Source: JAJDAT01 sp964570665
GTDB lineage: Bacteria > Nitrospinota > Nitrospinia > Nitrospinales > JAJDAT01
Reading direction: 5' to 3'
DNA: 64,000 nucleotides
NCBI GenBank assembly: GCA_964570665.1
Contig: CAZMZH010000007.1
Span: 1 to 64,000, forward strand
A model generated the notes under the pieces. The model searched no databases. It was not told the DNA's origin and saw only the letters and a list, made by a program, of their open reading frames with translations. Made by a program: the position numbers and the translations under genes. Below are positions 34,702 to 44,350 of this stretch, piece after piece (within the stretch, counting starts at the first letter, position 1; every line of letters begins with the position of its first letter).

Positions 34702-36417
34702 ATGATCAAATTAAGAATATTTATCAACGTCTTATTTTTTATCATTTTTTTATATGTGAATATAAAAACTAGCGAAGCCGAAATAACCTTTCTTACCTTG
34801 CCCGATTCTCCTTATGAAAATAAGGATTTTTATTTAGCCGAAAAAGAATTAAAAAACCTTCCAAAAAATACCAATTTTATTATTCACATTGGACATAAAA
34901 CGGATGCACAAGAAGGAGATTGTGATGAAAATAATTATAAAGATTTAAGTTTTTTACTAAAACAGTCCCCCCTACCCGTTTTTATAATTCCCGGCGCAAA
35001 TGTCTATTGGAATTGCAAAAATAAAAATAAAAGAAATCCATTTTGGGATAAATACTTTGGACAATTTGAAAATAATTGGGATTTAAATTTTTCAGTCGCC
35101 AGACAAAAGGAACAAAAAGAAAACTTTGCGTTTTTATTGGAAAACACCCTTTTTATCGGAATCAATTTATTTGAAAAAAGAGATAGAGAAGTTATTAAAT
35201 TTAATAAAATATTACGAAATAATATTTCCTGGGTTCAAGAAAACTTAACTCAAAATCAAAACTTAGTTAAGAATTTAGTTATTTTCTCTCATGACTTTAG
35301 CGGACTTAAAGACGAAAATTCTGATTATTTTGCTTGCGGTGAAATTCAATTTAACTCTTGGAATATTCATAAAGATTATAAGCTTTTTAGAGATCAATTT
35401 ATTGAATTAGCCAAAAACTTCAACAAACCAATCCTTTACATTCATGGGAATAAACAGTGTTGGACATATGATCGTCCTTATAAAGAACTAAAAAACATTG
35501 AAAGGATTATTTTAGATAAACTCGGAAATCAACCAATGGTTAAAATCACCGTAGGAAAAGGAGGTTTTGCTATAGATCAAAGAACCCATAATAGATTTGA
35601 TTTCTACCTTCATGAAGCGATTCAAGGAAATCCAAGGTCGCAATATTTTCTTGGTTTAGAATACTTAAAAATACAAGACTACGAGAATTCAACAAAATGG
35701 CTAACAAAAGCGTCTCTTCAAAATTACCCTCCCGCACAAATCCTGCTAGGCGAAATGCTTAAAGGCAATAACAATGAAAATAAACTGAAAGATTATGCAA
35801 AGGCTATAGAACTGTTTCAGTTGTCAATAGATCGGAAAAATTTCAATATTAACAACGTCAAAAATAAAAAAACTGATAATACTCCTCTTACATACCAAAA
35901 AAGAATTAATCAATTTCATAAAGAAGTAATAAAAAACTCTTTATATAAAGCTAATTTCAACCTAGGGACTATGTATTTTTTGGGTCTTGGGACCTCTCAG
36001 GACTATAAAAAAGCCTTAAATTATTTCAAAAAAGCTGGAAAAGGAGTTGGTAGCGCTTATTATAATATTGCAACAATCTACTACAATGGCCTAGGAGTTA
36101 AAAAGGATGTCAACGAAGCCAAAAATTGGTGTATCAAAGGGGCTTTAAATGGAATAAAAGAATGCAGTTTTTTGGTTGGTAACATTTATCGAACGGGTCA
36201 AGATGGCGTAAAACCAAATTATTTGGAAGCTGTAAAATGGTTTAAGCTTGCAGGAAAACATGGAAAAAGTTTATTTAATCTTGGCGTTTTATATTTTAAA
36301 GGCTTAGGAGTCTCGCAGAATATTAAAACAGCAATCAAATATTTTAAAAATGCTGAAATAAATGGAAGTTTAGAAGCAAAAAAAGTATTAGAAAGTCTCC
36401 GCAGCGCTCCCAAATAA
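34702..36417 (+). CDS. Secreted metallophosphoesterase-like protein with Sel1 repeats, degraded active site (paralogue 1)
   Basis: 571 residues with an N-terminal signal (~5-25). The N-terminal ~300 residues share the plan of a calcineurin-like phosphoesterase family ('FIIH-GD-K' then a 'PG-N' strand, 'VIFSHDF', 'YIHGN'). Relative to the next gene it has lost ligands: 'HIGHKTD' for 'HLGDIKP', and 'GNKQCW' for 'GNDHCW'. Residues ~310-565 are Sel1/TPR-like repeats ('ANFNLGTMYFLGLGTSQDYKKAL', with continuing copies every ~36 residues). It is a tandem paralogue of 36599-38299, identical in domain order. Confidence 0.7.
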   Translation: MIKLRIFINVLFFIIFLYVNIKTSEAEITFLTLPDSPYENKDFYLAEKELKNLPKNTNFIIHIGHKTDAQEGDCDENNYKDLSFLLKQSPLPVFIIPGANVYWNCKNKNKRNPFWDKYFGQFENNWDLNFSVARQKEQKENFAFLLENTLFIGINLFEKRDREVIKFNKILRNNISWVQENLTQNQNLVKNLVIFSHDFSGLKDENSDYFACGEIQFNSWNIHKDYKLFRDQFIELAKNFNKPILYIHGNKQCWTYDRPYKELKNIERIILDKLGNQPMVKITVGKGGFAIDQRTHNRFDFYLHEAIQGNPRSQYFLGLEYLKIQDYENSTKWLTKASLQNYPPAQILLGEMLKGNNNENKLKDYAKAIELFQLSIDRKNFNINNVKNKKTDNTPLTYQKRINQFHKEVIKNSLYKANFNLGTMYFLGLGTSQDYKKALNYFKKAGKGVGSAYYNIATIYYNGLGVKKDVNEAKNWCIKGALNGIKECSFLVGNIYRTGQDGVKPNYLEAVKWFKLAGKHGKSLFNLGVLYFKGLGVSQNIKTAIKYFKNAEINGSLEAKKVLESLRSAPK

Positions 36418-36598
36418 TAAATTAAAGATTTATTACCTATACTGTATTTCGATTTTTTATGGATACAGGATAACTAAAAACAAAATCAATAACCGTTTAA
36501 ATTTCTTTTTCTATAAAACTCTTGGAAGTTATAAAACGTCAAAAAACATTTTATTGATAATATCCTCATTATTCGATTTGAAATAAACCAAATTTTTT

Positions 36599-38299
36599 AT
36601 GATAAAACCTATACTTTTTTTAAAAACCTTATTTCTTATTATTATTTTCATATTTACGAATATTGATAACAGCAAGGCAGAAGTAAGTTTTCTTGCCATG
36701 GCCGATTCTCCTTATACCAACAAAGCTTTTTATTTAATTGAAAACGAATTAGAAAATGTTCCTCAAAACACAAATTTCATAATTCACCTTGGGGACATAA
36801 AACCAAAAGAAAAGAATTGTACAGAAAAAGATTATAAAGATTTTAGAGACCTTCTAAAACAATCGCCCATACCTGTTTTTATAATTCCGGGAACTAATGG
36901 TTATAGTGTTTGCGGCGACCATTCCCAGGCAAAACAATTTTGGGATCAATATATCTTGAAATTTGAAAAAAATTGGAAGTTGAAATTTTTAGTAAATAGA
37001 CAAAAAGAACAAAAAGAGAATTTTTCGTTTTTATTAGAGAATACGCTTTTTATAGGAATTAATTTATTCGAAAAAAAGAATCCAGAAAAAAATAGTTATA
37101 AAAATATATTAAAAAATAATATAACTTGGCTACAAAAAAACTTAAAACAGCATCAAGATCAAGTAAAAAACCTTGTAATCTTTGCCCACGATTTTATCGG
37201 TCTAAAAAACAAGAATTATTCCAATAAATCTTGCGGGAATATAATTTTAAAGTCTTGGAAAGCCCATAAAAGCAATGACTATTTTAGAAATCATTTTTAT
37301 TCACTTGTTAAAGAATTTAAAAAACCTATCCTTTATATCAACGGTAACGATCATTGCTGGACCCATGACCGTCCTTATAAGGGAATAACTTTTTTTGAAA
37401 GAATTGTAATAGACAAGATTGAAAAATTGCCAATGGTGAAATTTACGATAAAAGATAACAAGTTTCGTTTGGATCAACGAATCAAGGATAGAGAAAACAT
37501 CTTAATTAAAAAAGCAACTTTAGGAGACGTATGGTCTCAATACTTTCTTTCTTCAGAATACTTTAATTTAAATGAACTCCAAAAAGCAAAGAAATGGCTA
37601 GCTAAAGCGGCGAACCAGGAGTTTCCACCTGCCAAAGCTTTACTAGGAAAAATCCTTCAAGGTTTTTTAAATAAAACTTCAGGAGGAAACTATGACCAAG
37701 CTAATTTTTTATTACAATCATCTATTAAAAAACAAGGCGCTGAAATTGATAATTTCTTAATTGGAAAAAACAATCTTCCATATCAAAAAAGAATTAATCA
37801 ATTAAAACGAAAAATAATAAAAGCTTCAAAATATGAAGCTCATTTTGACTTAGGCTTGATGTACTTTAGGGGGCTTGGGCAAAAACAAAATTATAAGGAA
37901 GCGTTAAAACATTACAAAAAAGCGAGCCAAGGCGTGGGTAATGCCTATTTTAATATTGCTATGTTCCACTTCTATGGTTTAGGAATTGCCAAAAATTCTA
38001 ATGAGGCCATAAAATGGTGTACTAAAGGCGCCGTTCATGGGGTTACAGCCTGTATGTTTTTTATTGGCAAATTATATTTGGATGGCCTAGAAGTAAAAAA
38101 AGATTATAAAAAAGCCGCGAAATGGTTTAAATCTGCCGGCAATCATGCCCAAAGTTTATTACATCTAGGTTTTTTATATTTTAACGGTTTAGGAGTACCT
38201 CAAGACAATAAAATTGCGATGAATTACTTTAAAAATTCTGCTAGAAATGGAAGTCAAGAAGCAAAAAAAATATTAGATATTATTAAAAACAATAAATAA
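36599..38299 (+). CDS. Secreted metallophosphoesterase-like protein with Sel1 repeats (paralogue 2)
   Basis: 566 residues, N-terminal signal (~8-24). 'FLAMADSPY', 'FIIHLGDIKPK', 'FIIPGTNGYSVC', 'VIFAHDF' and 'YINGNDHCW' follow the metallophosphoesterase blocks; the usual 'GDNEW' is altered to G-T-N-G-Y, so activity is uncertain even here. Sel1 repeats fill ~310-560 ('AHFDLGLMYFRGLGQKQNYKEAL', 'AYFNIAMFHFYGLGIAKNSNEAI'). It is related throughout to the upstream gene, a tandem duplication. Confidence 0.72.
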   Translation: MIKPILFLKTLFLIIIFIFTNIDNSKAEVSFLAMADSPYTNKAFYLIENELENVPQNTNFIIHLGDIKPKEKNCTEKDYKDFRDLLKQSPIPVFIIPGTNGYSVCGDHSQAKQFWDQYILKFEKNWKLKFLVNRQKEQKENFSFLLENTLFIGINLFEKKNPEKNSYKNILKNNITWLQKNLKQHQDQVKNLVIFAHDFIGLKNKNYSNKSCGNIILKSWKAHKSNDYFRNHFYSLVKEFKKPILYINGNDHCWTHDRPYKGITFFERIVIDKIEKLPMVKFTIKDNKFRLDQRIKDRENILIKKATLGDVWSQYFLSSEYFNLNELQKAKKWLAKAANQEFPPAKALLGKILQGFLNKTSGGNYDQANFLLQSSIKKQGAEIDNFLIGKNNLPYQKRINQLKRKIIKASKYEAHFDLGLMYFRGLGQKQNYKEALKHYKKASQGVGNAYFNIAMFHFYGLGIAKNSNEAIKWCTKGAVHGVTACMFFIGKLYLDGLEVKKDYKKAAKWFKSAGNHAQSLLHLGFLYFNGLGVPQDNKIAMNYFKNSARNGSQEAKKILDIIKNNK

Positions 38300-38374
38300 C
38301 TTATCCGATATTTTAATATTTATGAATTAATCAAAGTTACTAAAGATTATTTATATTAGGTTTTAAAAGTCTGA

Positions 38375-39253
38375 TTATGGACGTGGGTGATATTTTTCAT
38401 GTATTTCACGCAAGCGCGTTTGCATAACATGTGTATAAATTTGAGTCGTGGAAATATCAGAATGACCCAACATTTGCTGAACCGACCTTAAATCGGCTCC
38501 CCCTTCCAATAAATGAGTCGCAAAAGCATGGCGAAGTGTGTGTGGAGATACAGGTTTTTTGATACCCTCTATTAAGGTATATCTTTTTATAATTTTCCAA
38601 AAACCCTGACGAGTCATTGCTTTACCCCGCCGCGTTAAAAATAATTCTGAAACATTGCGTCCTTTTGTAAAACCGGGACGCGCTCTTAAAACATAATCTT
38701 CTACGGCATGCTTGGCAGCGTCTCCTATTGGAATCAGACGTTCTTTCGAACCCTTCCCAAAAGCTAAAACAAAGCCCATTTGCAAATTAACTTTAGAAGC
38801 TTCAAGGTTGATTAGTTCTGAAACCCGCACCCCAGCCGCGTACAAGATTTCCAACATAGCTTTATCCCGGAGTCCTTCTTGTGTTTTTAAGTCGGGCGCG
38901 TTTATTAACCGATCAACTTCTTCCAAACTCAATACATCAGGAAGTTTTTGTAAAAGCTTAGGCGTTTCTAGTAATTCGGCAGGATTTTTATCGGTGATTT
39001 TTTCTTGAATCAAGAATTCGAAAAACGACCTAATAGACGATTGTAATCTGGCAATTGACCTTGTAGACAGCCCACTCTGCCGAAGCTTTAATAAAAATTC
39101 TCTAATATTATTAACGGAAATATCTTCTAAACGATCGTTTTTAAATTCATTGGCGAATTTGTTCATATCTCTTCTATAAGCTTCCGTCGTGTTTAACGAG
39201 CGACGCTTTTCGATTGAAAGATAATCAACAAATTCTCTTATATAATGTTGCAA
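38375..39253 (-). CDS. xerD: Tyrosine site-specific recombinase XerD/XerC
   Basis: 292 residues. N-terminal SAM-like core-binding domain ('YIREFVDYLSIEKRRSLNTTEAYRRD') and catalytic domain with Arg ('AAGVRVSELINL'), 'FGKGSKERLIPI' (Lys), His-x2-Arg ('HTLRHAFATHLLEGG'), 'LGHSDISTTQIYTHV' with the nucleophilic Tyr. Chromosome-dimer resolution is the usual role. I chose a TTG at 39253 (L7 of a longer frame) because GAGG lies 6 bases upstream; TTG 39271 would add six residues. Confidence 0.92.
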   Translation of the reverse strand: MQHYIREFVDYLSIEKRRSLNTTEAYRRDMNKFANEFKNDRLEDISVNNIREFLLKLRQSGLSTRSIARLQSSIRSFFEFLIQEKITDKNPAELLETPKLLQKLPDVLSLEEVDRLINAPDLKTQEGLRDKAMLEILYAAGVRVSELINLEASKVNLQMGFVLAFGKGSKERLIPIGDAAKHAVEDYVLRARPGFTKGRNVSELFLTRRGKAMTRQGFWKIIKRYTLIEGIKKPVSPHTLRHAFATHLLEGGADLRSVQQMLGHSDISTTQIYTHVMQTRLREIHEKYHPRP

Positions 39254-39325
39254 TTCTATCCTCAGTTCCAACAGTTTTTTTTACGTCACTATGTGGCTAA
39301 AATCGTAAGTTCCACTCTGAATTTC

Positions 39326-39375
39326 ATCCTGGTCCTTCGGTAAACTCAGGATAAACTCTGTCCAAGGATCACACC
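39326..39375. repeat. REP-like element
   Basis: 'CCTTCGGTAAACTCAGGATAA' type sequence with flanking 'ATCCTGG...CCAAGGAT', an imperfect palindrome of the same family as 61345-61400. It lies upstream of xerD. Confidence 0.5.
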
Positions 39376-39481
39376 TCGATTCAATAAATCTTTTCCTATA
39401 TCTACTATATAATAATAGCAAAAACTCATTTATTATCAATTAGTTATATGCTATTAGATTTTTCATGAATTTAAAACCTAA

Positions 39482-40702
39482 TTACTGACACAAACTTTTC
39501 CCTCCTTCTAGAATAATGCAGTTGGTAGGATGCCCTCCAATACCATATTTTCTATCAGTTACCAATATCTGATTATTTAATATTCTTGCGCCATCTGTTT
39601 TCCCCAAATTTATACCTAAACCGCCGCTTAAGATGGAAGAGTTTTTTATTGTTGGACGGATTGAATTACGCAAATTAACGGCCCAACCTGATGTAGGTCC
39701 CTTAAAAATCTTAAAATTATCGAAAACGACTTCTGACACATCATTACGGACGCTAATAGGACTGGAAACCCATGAACCTGTGATTTGCGTTTCCTCTAAA
39801 TAAGCGCCTTTTCCACCTTTGACATCAATAGCTAATGTATTTTGGAATCCCTCCCCTCCGTCTATTATATTTTTTTTCGTTTTGACTCTCCCCGAATGGA
39901 TCCGTATTCCATATTGATTGCTATTTGAGAGGTATATCTTATTTTCTTTAATGGAAACATTGTTTGAAGAGTTCCCTACGTTAATTGCGGCTACATGATG
40001 ATTCAAATGACTTATATTATTTTTTTCAATTAAAACCTTGATGCTATTAGAAACTTTTATTCCGCTTTGAACGGTAATAGGGGAATTAAATGCAATTCCC
40101 GAGATTTCATTACCTATTAATCGTACTTCTCGACCAACACTTATATAAATACCATGTTGAGTGGTGTTAATAATTTTATTATTTGAAACTAATATTCCAT
40201 CACCACTTAAGCCAATACCAACTGTTGGCCCACCATCGATAAAGTTTTCCAATATTGAAACGTTAGAAACCTTTTCAAGATAGTTGTCTATTTGAATAGC
40301 CGCGCGTCCATGGCCTTTTCCATTTACAAATACAGGTTTTCCATGATTTACAAAACGAATTCCTTTAATCAATATATTTGAGATAGGAAAACCTTTCTCC
40401 GCCTGAATAACCAAAGATTGTGAAATACTATCGAATATAATGGTCGAAGCTTTTTTACCAGACCCGATAAAAGAAGTATGGGATGTTTTAATTATTATTG
40501 GACGCGAAATTTTATAATTACCAGGCGGTAAAAAAATTGTTCCTCCGGACGGAGGAAGAGAATCTAGTGTAGTCTGTATCGCGGTCGTGTCGTTGGTTAT
40601 TCCATCCCCAATAGCGCCATATTTTTGAACATTAAGTTTATCGGCGATAGCATTACCTTCAAAAACCAAAATCAGCCCCAAACAAAACCAAAAATATTTC
40701 AT
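39482..40702 (-). CDS. Secreted pectate-lyase-superfamily (parallel beta-helix) protein
   Basis: 406 residues, signal peptide (~1-20, 'NAIA'). 'VQKYGAIGDGITNDTTAIQTTL' and 'GGTIFLPPGNYKIS' are the hallmark start of Pectate_lyase_3/glycoside hydrolase 28-like helices; the remainder is an N/G-rich right-handed helix ('NNKIINTTQHGIYIS', 'KNNISHLNHH'). Catalytic residues were not identified. ATG at 40702 shares its A with the stop of the LOG gene (TGATG), so the two are coupled. Confidence 0.82.
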   Translation of the reverse strand: MKYFWFCLGLILVFEGNAIADKLNVQKYGAIGDGITNDTTAIQTTLDSLPPSGGTIFLPPGNYKISRPIIIKTSHTSFIGSGKKASTIIFDSISQSLVIQAEKGFPISNILIKGIRFVNHGKPVFVNGKGHGRAAIQIDNYLEKVSNVSILENFIDGGPTVGIGLSGDGILVSNNKIINTTQHGIYISVGREVRLIGNEISGIAFNSPITVQSGIKVSNSIKVLIEKNNISHLNHHVAAINVGNSSNNVSIKENKIYLSNSNQYGIRIHSGRVKTKKNIIDGGEGFQNTLAIDVKGGKGAYLEETQITGSWVSSPISVRNDVSEVVFDNFKIFKGPTSGWAVNLRNSIRPTIKNSSILSGGLGINLGKTDGARILNNQILVTDRKYGIGGHPTNCIILEGGKSLCQ

Positions 40703-41430
40703 CAAATATTTTCTGATTTAAGCCAGTCCTGATGACACGATCTAATCAAGCCTATAGTTTCCTTAGCAGTTTGGACACATTGAGGAATAAGGAGGTCTTC
40801 TTTATTAGCCATTTCCAATTCAGGACGCAGCATATATTTTTTACTCCACTCAACTAGATCTTCCCACATGTTTCCCATTAAAATTAAAGGGGTTTTTCGG
40901 AGTTTCCTAACTTGCAAAAGTTGCCAAACCATCATGAGTTCCATGGTTGTTCCTATACCACCGGGTAAGACCACAAATGCCTCGGAGACTAATACAAAAT
41001 GATGAAGCCGTGAAAAGAAGGTGCGATGTTCAAAAACTTGTCCCACAAAAGGATTAGTTCCTTGTTCAAAAGGAAGATGAACCCGAATTCCCATAGACCT
41101 TTCTTTGGCTTCTGGTCCTGCCATAGCGGCGCCTTCGTTAGCAGCCTGCATTAAACCGGGGCCACCACCCGTAACAATACCGCAACCCATCTCCGCTAAT
41201 TCAGTAGCTAAATCTCTAACTGCCTCATAAACCCAATGTTCGGGTTGAATCCTCGCCGAACCAAATATTGTAACGTGAAATTCACCACGTTTAGAGGGTT
41301 TAAGGCGGGTTAGGTTATTGACAACCTCCCAAAGTCTCATAACCGATTCTTCAAGCACCTTAATAGATTCGTCTTCGTCGCCAAGACTAACTTTGTCGTC
41401 GGTACCGGGCTGGTTTTTAGAATCGCTCAT
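40702..41430 (-). CDS. LOG-family protein (TIGR00730-like)
   Basis: 242 residues. 'HVTIFGSARIQPEHW', 'GIVTGGGPGLMQAANEGA', and the hallmark 'LPGGIGTTMELMMVWQ' (PGGxGTxxE). Family members are nucleoside 5'-monophosphate phosphoribohydrolases or nucleotide-sensing proteins. GAGGAG precedes the ATG. The N-terminal ~35 residues are acidic and variable. Coupled to the following beta-helix gene. Confidence 0.9.
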   Translation of the reverse strand: MSDSKNQPGTDDKVSLGDEDESIKVLEESVMRLWEVVNNLTRLKPSKRGEFHVTIFGSARIQPEHWVYEAVRDLATELAEMGCGIVTGGGPGLMQAANEGAAMAGPEAKERSMGIRVHLPFEQGTNPFVGQVFEHRTFFSRLHHFVLVSEAFVVLPGGIGTTMELMMVWQLLQVRKLRKTPLILMGNMWEDLVEWSKKYMLRPELEMANKEDLLIPQCVQTAKETIGLIRSCHQDWLKSENI

Positions 41431-41750
41431 AGAGTTGTCTCCTCTTTCAATTCAGAAACTATTTTTATATAAAATCAAAGGAAATGTAAATTAATAAATA
41501 GATACAACTAAAAGGATCAAGTAGGCTAAATTTATTTCCATATATACTATAATAATTAAGGTTCTAGAAAGAACATCAACAAAACTAAAATTTAATTGAT
41601 GGCAAAGAATTCCCTAGATCCAATAATAAATAACTAAATTAAACTCTCCTTCCAATGAGTGACTCAACTTAATAAAATTAAAAATGGATGGCGCTGAAAG
41701 TTTTACTGGGTGGCGTGGGTCGCTTTGAAAGTTTTCTTAAAGATGCTTTT
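41431..41750. other. Intergenic region between nagB-like operon end and LOG gene start
   Basis: 320 bases. It holds the second copy of the exact 19-base repeat at 41533-41551 (first copy 34436-34454), whose core TATACT could serve as a -10. No terminator hairpin was found for the nagB end. A short ORF-like stretch near 41684 is not credible. Confidence 0.4.
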
Positions 41751-42470
41751 TTATGAGAAGGCTTCTTCGTCGACAAATAGATGACAGTTGGAATGTTTCC
41801 ATAAAGAAGAAACCGGTACGGACGGATTAAAGCTTTTATTAGTTAACAGTTCTTTAATAATGGGTTTTTTCTTTAGTCCCGACGCTATTAGTATTATGAC
41901 TCCGGTCTCTAAAATTTGTTTTAAACCTAAGGTGATTCCTTGGGTTAATTTTTGCTCAGTTTCAAAATATTTTTGACCAACATTTTGAGTGATTTCATCC
42001 AAAGAGACTAATCTGGCAACTGATTCTAATGAGGAACCCGGTTCGTTAAAACCAATATGTCCGTTTACGCCAATTCCTAATAAAGCCAGATTAATAGGTC
42101 CATTATTTTCTATAAAATTGTTTAATTGTTCGCATTGTTTAGAATAATCATTGCCTTTACCCTCAAAAAAATGAATCTTGGATTCTTTAATATTCAACGG
42201 TCGATACAAATCGCGATTTAAAGTAAAACGACAACTTCCAGAATCTTCGTCATTCAATCCCACCCATTCGTCTAAACCAACAAAATTGGCTTGATTGAAA
42301 ACACCTCTACCTGATTGGTCCAATTTTACTAAGTTTTTATAGACTCCGGTTGGGGTATCGCCTCCAGCAAAACATAATAATGGAGCGGATAGTTCTTTAA
42401 TTTCATCGACAATAAAGTTCGCGACTTTATTGCAAAGTTCTATATAATTTTTAGAGACAATAATTTGCAT
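41751..42470 (-). CDS. nagB: Glucosamine-6-phosphate deaminase
   Basis: 239 residues. 'CFAGGDTPTGVYKNL', 'FVGLDEWVGL', 'LLGIGVNGHIGFNEPGSSLES' and 'LVSLDEITQNVGQKYF' are the NagB signatures, with the catalytic Asp ('GLDEW') and His ('GHIGFNEP') present. Converts glucosamine-6-phosphate to fructose-6-phosphate and ammonia. Last gene of the sugar operon. Confidence 0.92.
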   Translation of the reverse strand: MQIIVSKNYIELCNKVANFIVDEIKELSAPLLCFAGGDTPTGVYKNLVKLDQSGRGVFNQANFVGLDEWVGLNDEDSGSCRFTLNRDLYRPLNIKESKIHFFEGKGNDYSKQCEQLNNFIENNGPINLALLGIGVNGHIGFNEPGSSLESVARLVSLDEITQNVGQKYFETEQKLTQGITLGLKQILETGVIILIASGLKKKPIIKELLTNKSFNPSVPVSSLWKHSNCHLFVDEEAFS

Positions 42471-42472
42471 AC

Positions 42473-43387
42473 TTATGTTTTTAGAAAACCTCCTAGGTTT
42501 TTCAAATTATCTAGCATTTTTTCTTCTGAAGAAATAACTGCGGCCCCTAAAGCGCTGGCGCGCTCGCCTAACTGGGAAAACTCAATTTTATTGGGGACAG
42601 GTGTCATTTTAGCTAATTTCTCTTTAATCGTTTCTATATAAGGTTCTAAAGGTTTAGATAAACCTCCACCCAATATAACCTTCTCAGGGTTTAATAAACA
42701 AACTGCGTTCGCAATCATTATAGATAGATCAATTGAAAACTCTTCAAATGTTTCTAATGCTGATTTATCATTACTACCAAGTTTTTCAAAAAATTTCTCT
42801 GACGAAAAAAATCGATTCCTCAAAGCGGTTCCAGAAATCTTATTTTCTGAAGTTCCAAATTGACTCGGAAGATTTAGTTTCCCTTTTTTATAATCGTCTT
42901 TATCCAATTGATAACCTATTTCACCAGCCATATTATTGGCCCCATGAATTATATTGCCCCCGACCATCAAAGCGCCTCCCAAACCCGTCCCTATAGAAAT
43001 AAAAAAAACAGGATCGCAATTTTGAGCGGCCCCCATTTTCCGCTCGGCAATTAAAGCGCAATTTACGTCATTCTCAATAAATAGTGGGAAAGAAAAATGA
43101 GGTTTTAAATTAGAAATCAAATCAAACAGCTTCCATCCTAAAGCCGGCGCGTCAACTACTTTATTTGTGGAGGGTTCTATAGCGCTAGCCACTCCTAATC
43201 CCAAACCGCCCACGTCATTTACCGTAATTTTCAATTCGCCAATAGCTTCTTTAATAAGCGCTATTAAATACTTCCAGTCTTTTGACGAAGGAATTTTTTT
43301 TTCATAGACTCTATTCTGATTAGAATCTAAAACGATCAATAATGTTTTAGTCCCGCCGATATCAATACCTATCCCATAATTTTCCAT
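42473..43387 (-). CDS. ROK-family sugar kinase
   Basis: 304 residues. ATP-binding 'GIDIGGTKTLLIVLD' (~6-20), 'FPLFIENDVNCALIAE', 'FISIGTGLGGALMVGG' and 'EKVILGGGLSKPLEP'. The usual zinc-binding C-x-C-G-x2-G-C motif of glucokinases/NagK is missing: the corresponding stretch reads 'NNMAGEIGYQL'. By operon context it probably phosphorylates glucosamine or another amino sugar for NagB. It overlaps neither neighbour but is 2 bases from each. Confidence 0.85.
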   Translation of the reverse strand: MENYGIGIDIGGTKTLLIVLDSNQNRVYEKKIPSSKDWKYLIALIKEAIGELKITVNDVGGLGLGVASAIEPSTNKVVDAPALGWKLFDLISNLKPHFSFPLFIENDVNCALIAERKMGAAQNCDPVFFISIGTGLGGALMVGGNIIHGANNMAGEIGYQLDKDDYKKGKLNLPSQFGTSENKISGTALRNRFFSSEKFFEKLGSNDKSALETFEEFSIDLSIMIANAVCLLNPEKVILGGGLSKPLEPYIETIKEKLAKMTPVPNKIEFSQLGERASALGAAVISSEEKMLDNLKNLGGFLKT

Positions 43388-43389
43388 AA

Positions 43390-44346
43390 TCAGCGTCTTT
43401 TCCTGGCATAAGAATCTAAACCTACCGCAACTAAAATAATTGCGCCTTTAATAATCAGCTGAGAATAAACGGGAATTCCCATTAAATTAAAAGTGTTACC
43501 AATCACTGCAAGCAGCAAGACTCCAATTAAAGTTTTAAAAACAGACCCTTGGCCGCCGGAAACGCTGGTGCCTCCGATAACCACCGCAGCAATAGCGTCC
43601 AACTCATATCCTTGGCCAGCTAAAGGAGATACCGACAGTAATCGAGATGCGTATACAATTCCGGCAACTGCCGCTAAAGCTCCGCCAATAACAAACGTCA
43701 AGATTTGAAACTTATCGACGGATACTCCAGAATAACGCGCCGCTTCTTTATTCCCGCCAATAGCGCATATATATCGTCCATAACGAGTTTTAACTAAAAA
43801 CCACTGCCCTATTATTATGGCCAAAAATAAAAGAATTACTGGAAATGGTATAAAACCAAAATTTCCTTGGCCAATAAATGTAAATCCTTCCGATGCGCCT
43901 TCTACTAAAGTAAAGGGATAGCCATCGGAATATAAATAAACCAACCCGCGAACAACGCTCATCATTGCCAAGGTAACTATAATGGACGGTATACCAACGG
44001 TTACAGATAATAATCCATTACATAGTCCAATAACAGCTCCTACAATTACCACAATGATACAGGCAAAAGCCCAATGCATCGAATATTGTAATCCTAAAGT
44101 CAATGCTCCACATAATGCCAAAACCGATCCTACGGAAATATCAAATCCGGCTCCAATAATGATGAAAGTTGCGCCCACAGCAATGATTCCAATAATCGAA
44201 CTTTGCCTTAAAATGTTAAATATATTCTCGGTCGATAAAAAATTTGGAGCCATGAAGGACAATCCTCCACAGAACACTATAAATATGGTCAATATTAAAT
44301 GATTTTCTAAGACTTCATTTAGAAGGTTTTTCAATTTGGAATTCAT
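43390..44346 (-). CDS. ABC sugar transporter permease (RbsC-like)
   Basis: 318 residues, ~8 membrane helices. 'SIIGIIAVGATFIIIGAGFDISVGSVLAL', in part, is the classic RbsC-family motif; also 'LDAIAAVVIGGTSVSGGQG'. Partner of the ATPase (44351) and binding protein (45872). Confidence 0.93.
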   Translation of the reverse strand: MNSKLKNLLNEVLENHLILTIFIVFCGGLSFMAPNFLSTENIFNILRQSSIIGIIAVGATFIIIGAGFDISVGSVLALCGALTLGLQYSMHWAFACIIVVIVGAVIGLCNGLLSVTVGIPSIIVTLAMMSVVRGLVYLYSDGYPFTLVEGASEGFTFIGQGNFGFIPFPVILLFLAIIIGQWFLVKTRYGRYICAIGGNKEAARYSGVSVDKFQILTFVIGGALAAVAGIVYASRLLSVSPLAGQGYELDAIAAVVIGGTSVSGGQGSVFKTLIGVLLLAVIGNTFNLMGIPVYSQLIIKGAIILVAVGLDSYARKRR

Positions 44347-44350
44347 TTAT

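Noticed and set aside
38375..39271. Integrase of a mobile element next to the tandem paralogues
   Set aside because: Its sequence is a standard XerD/XerC with all conserved parts and no att-like flanking repeats, so the housekeeping role is more likely.
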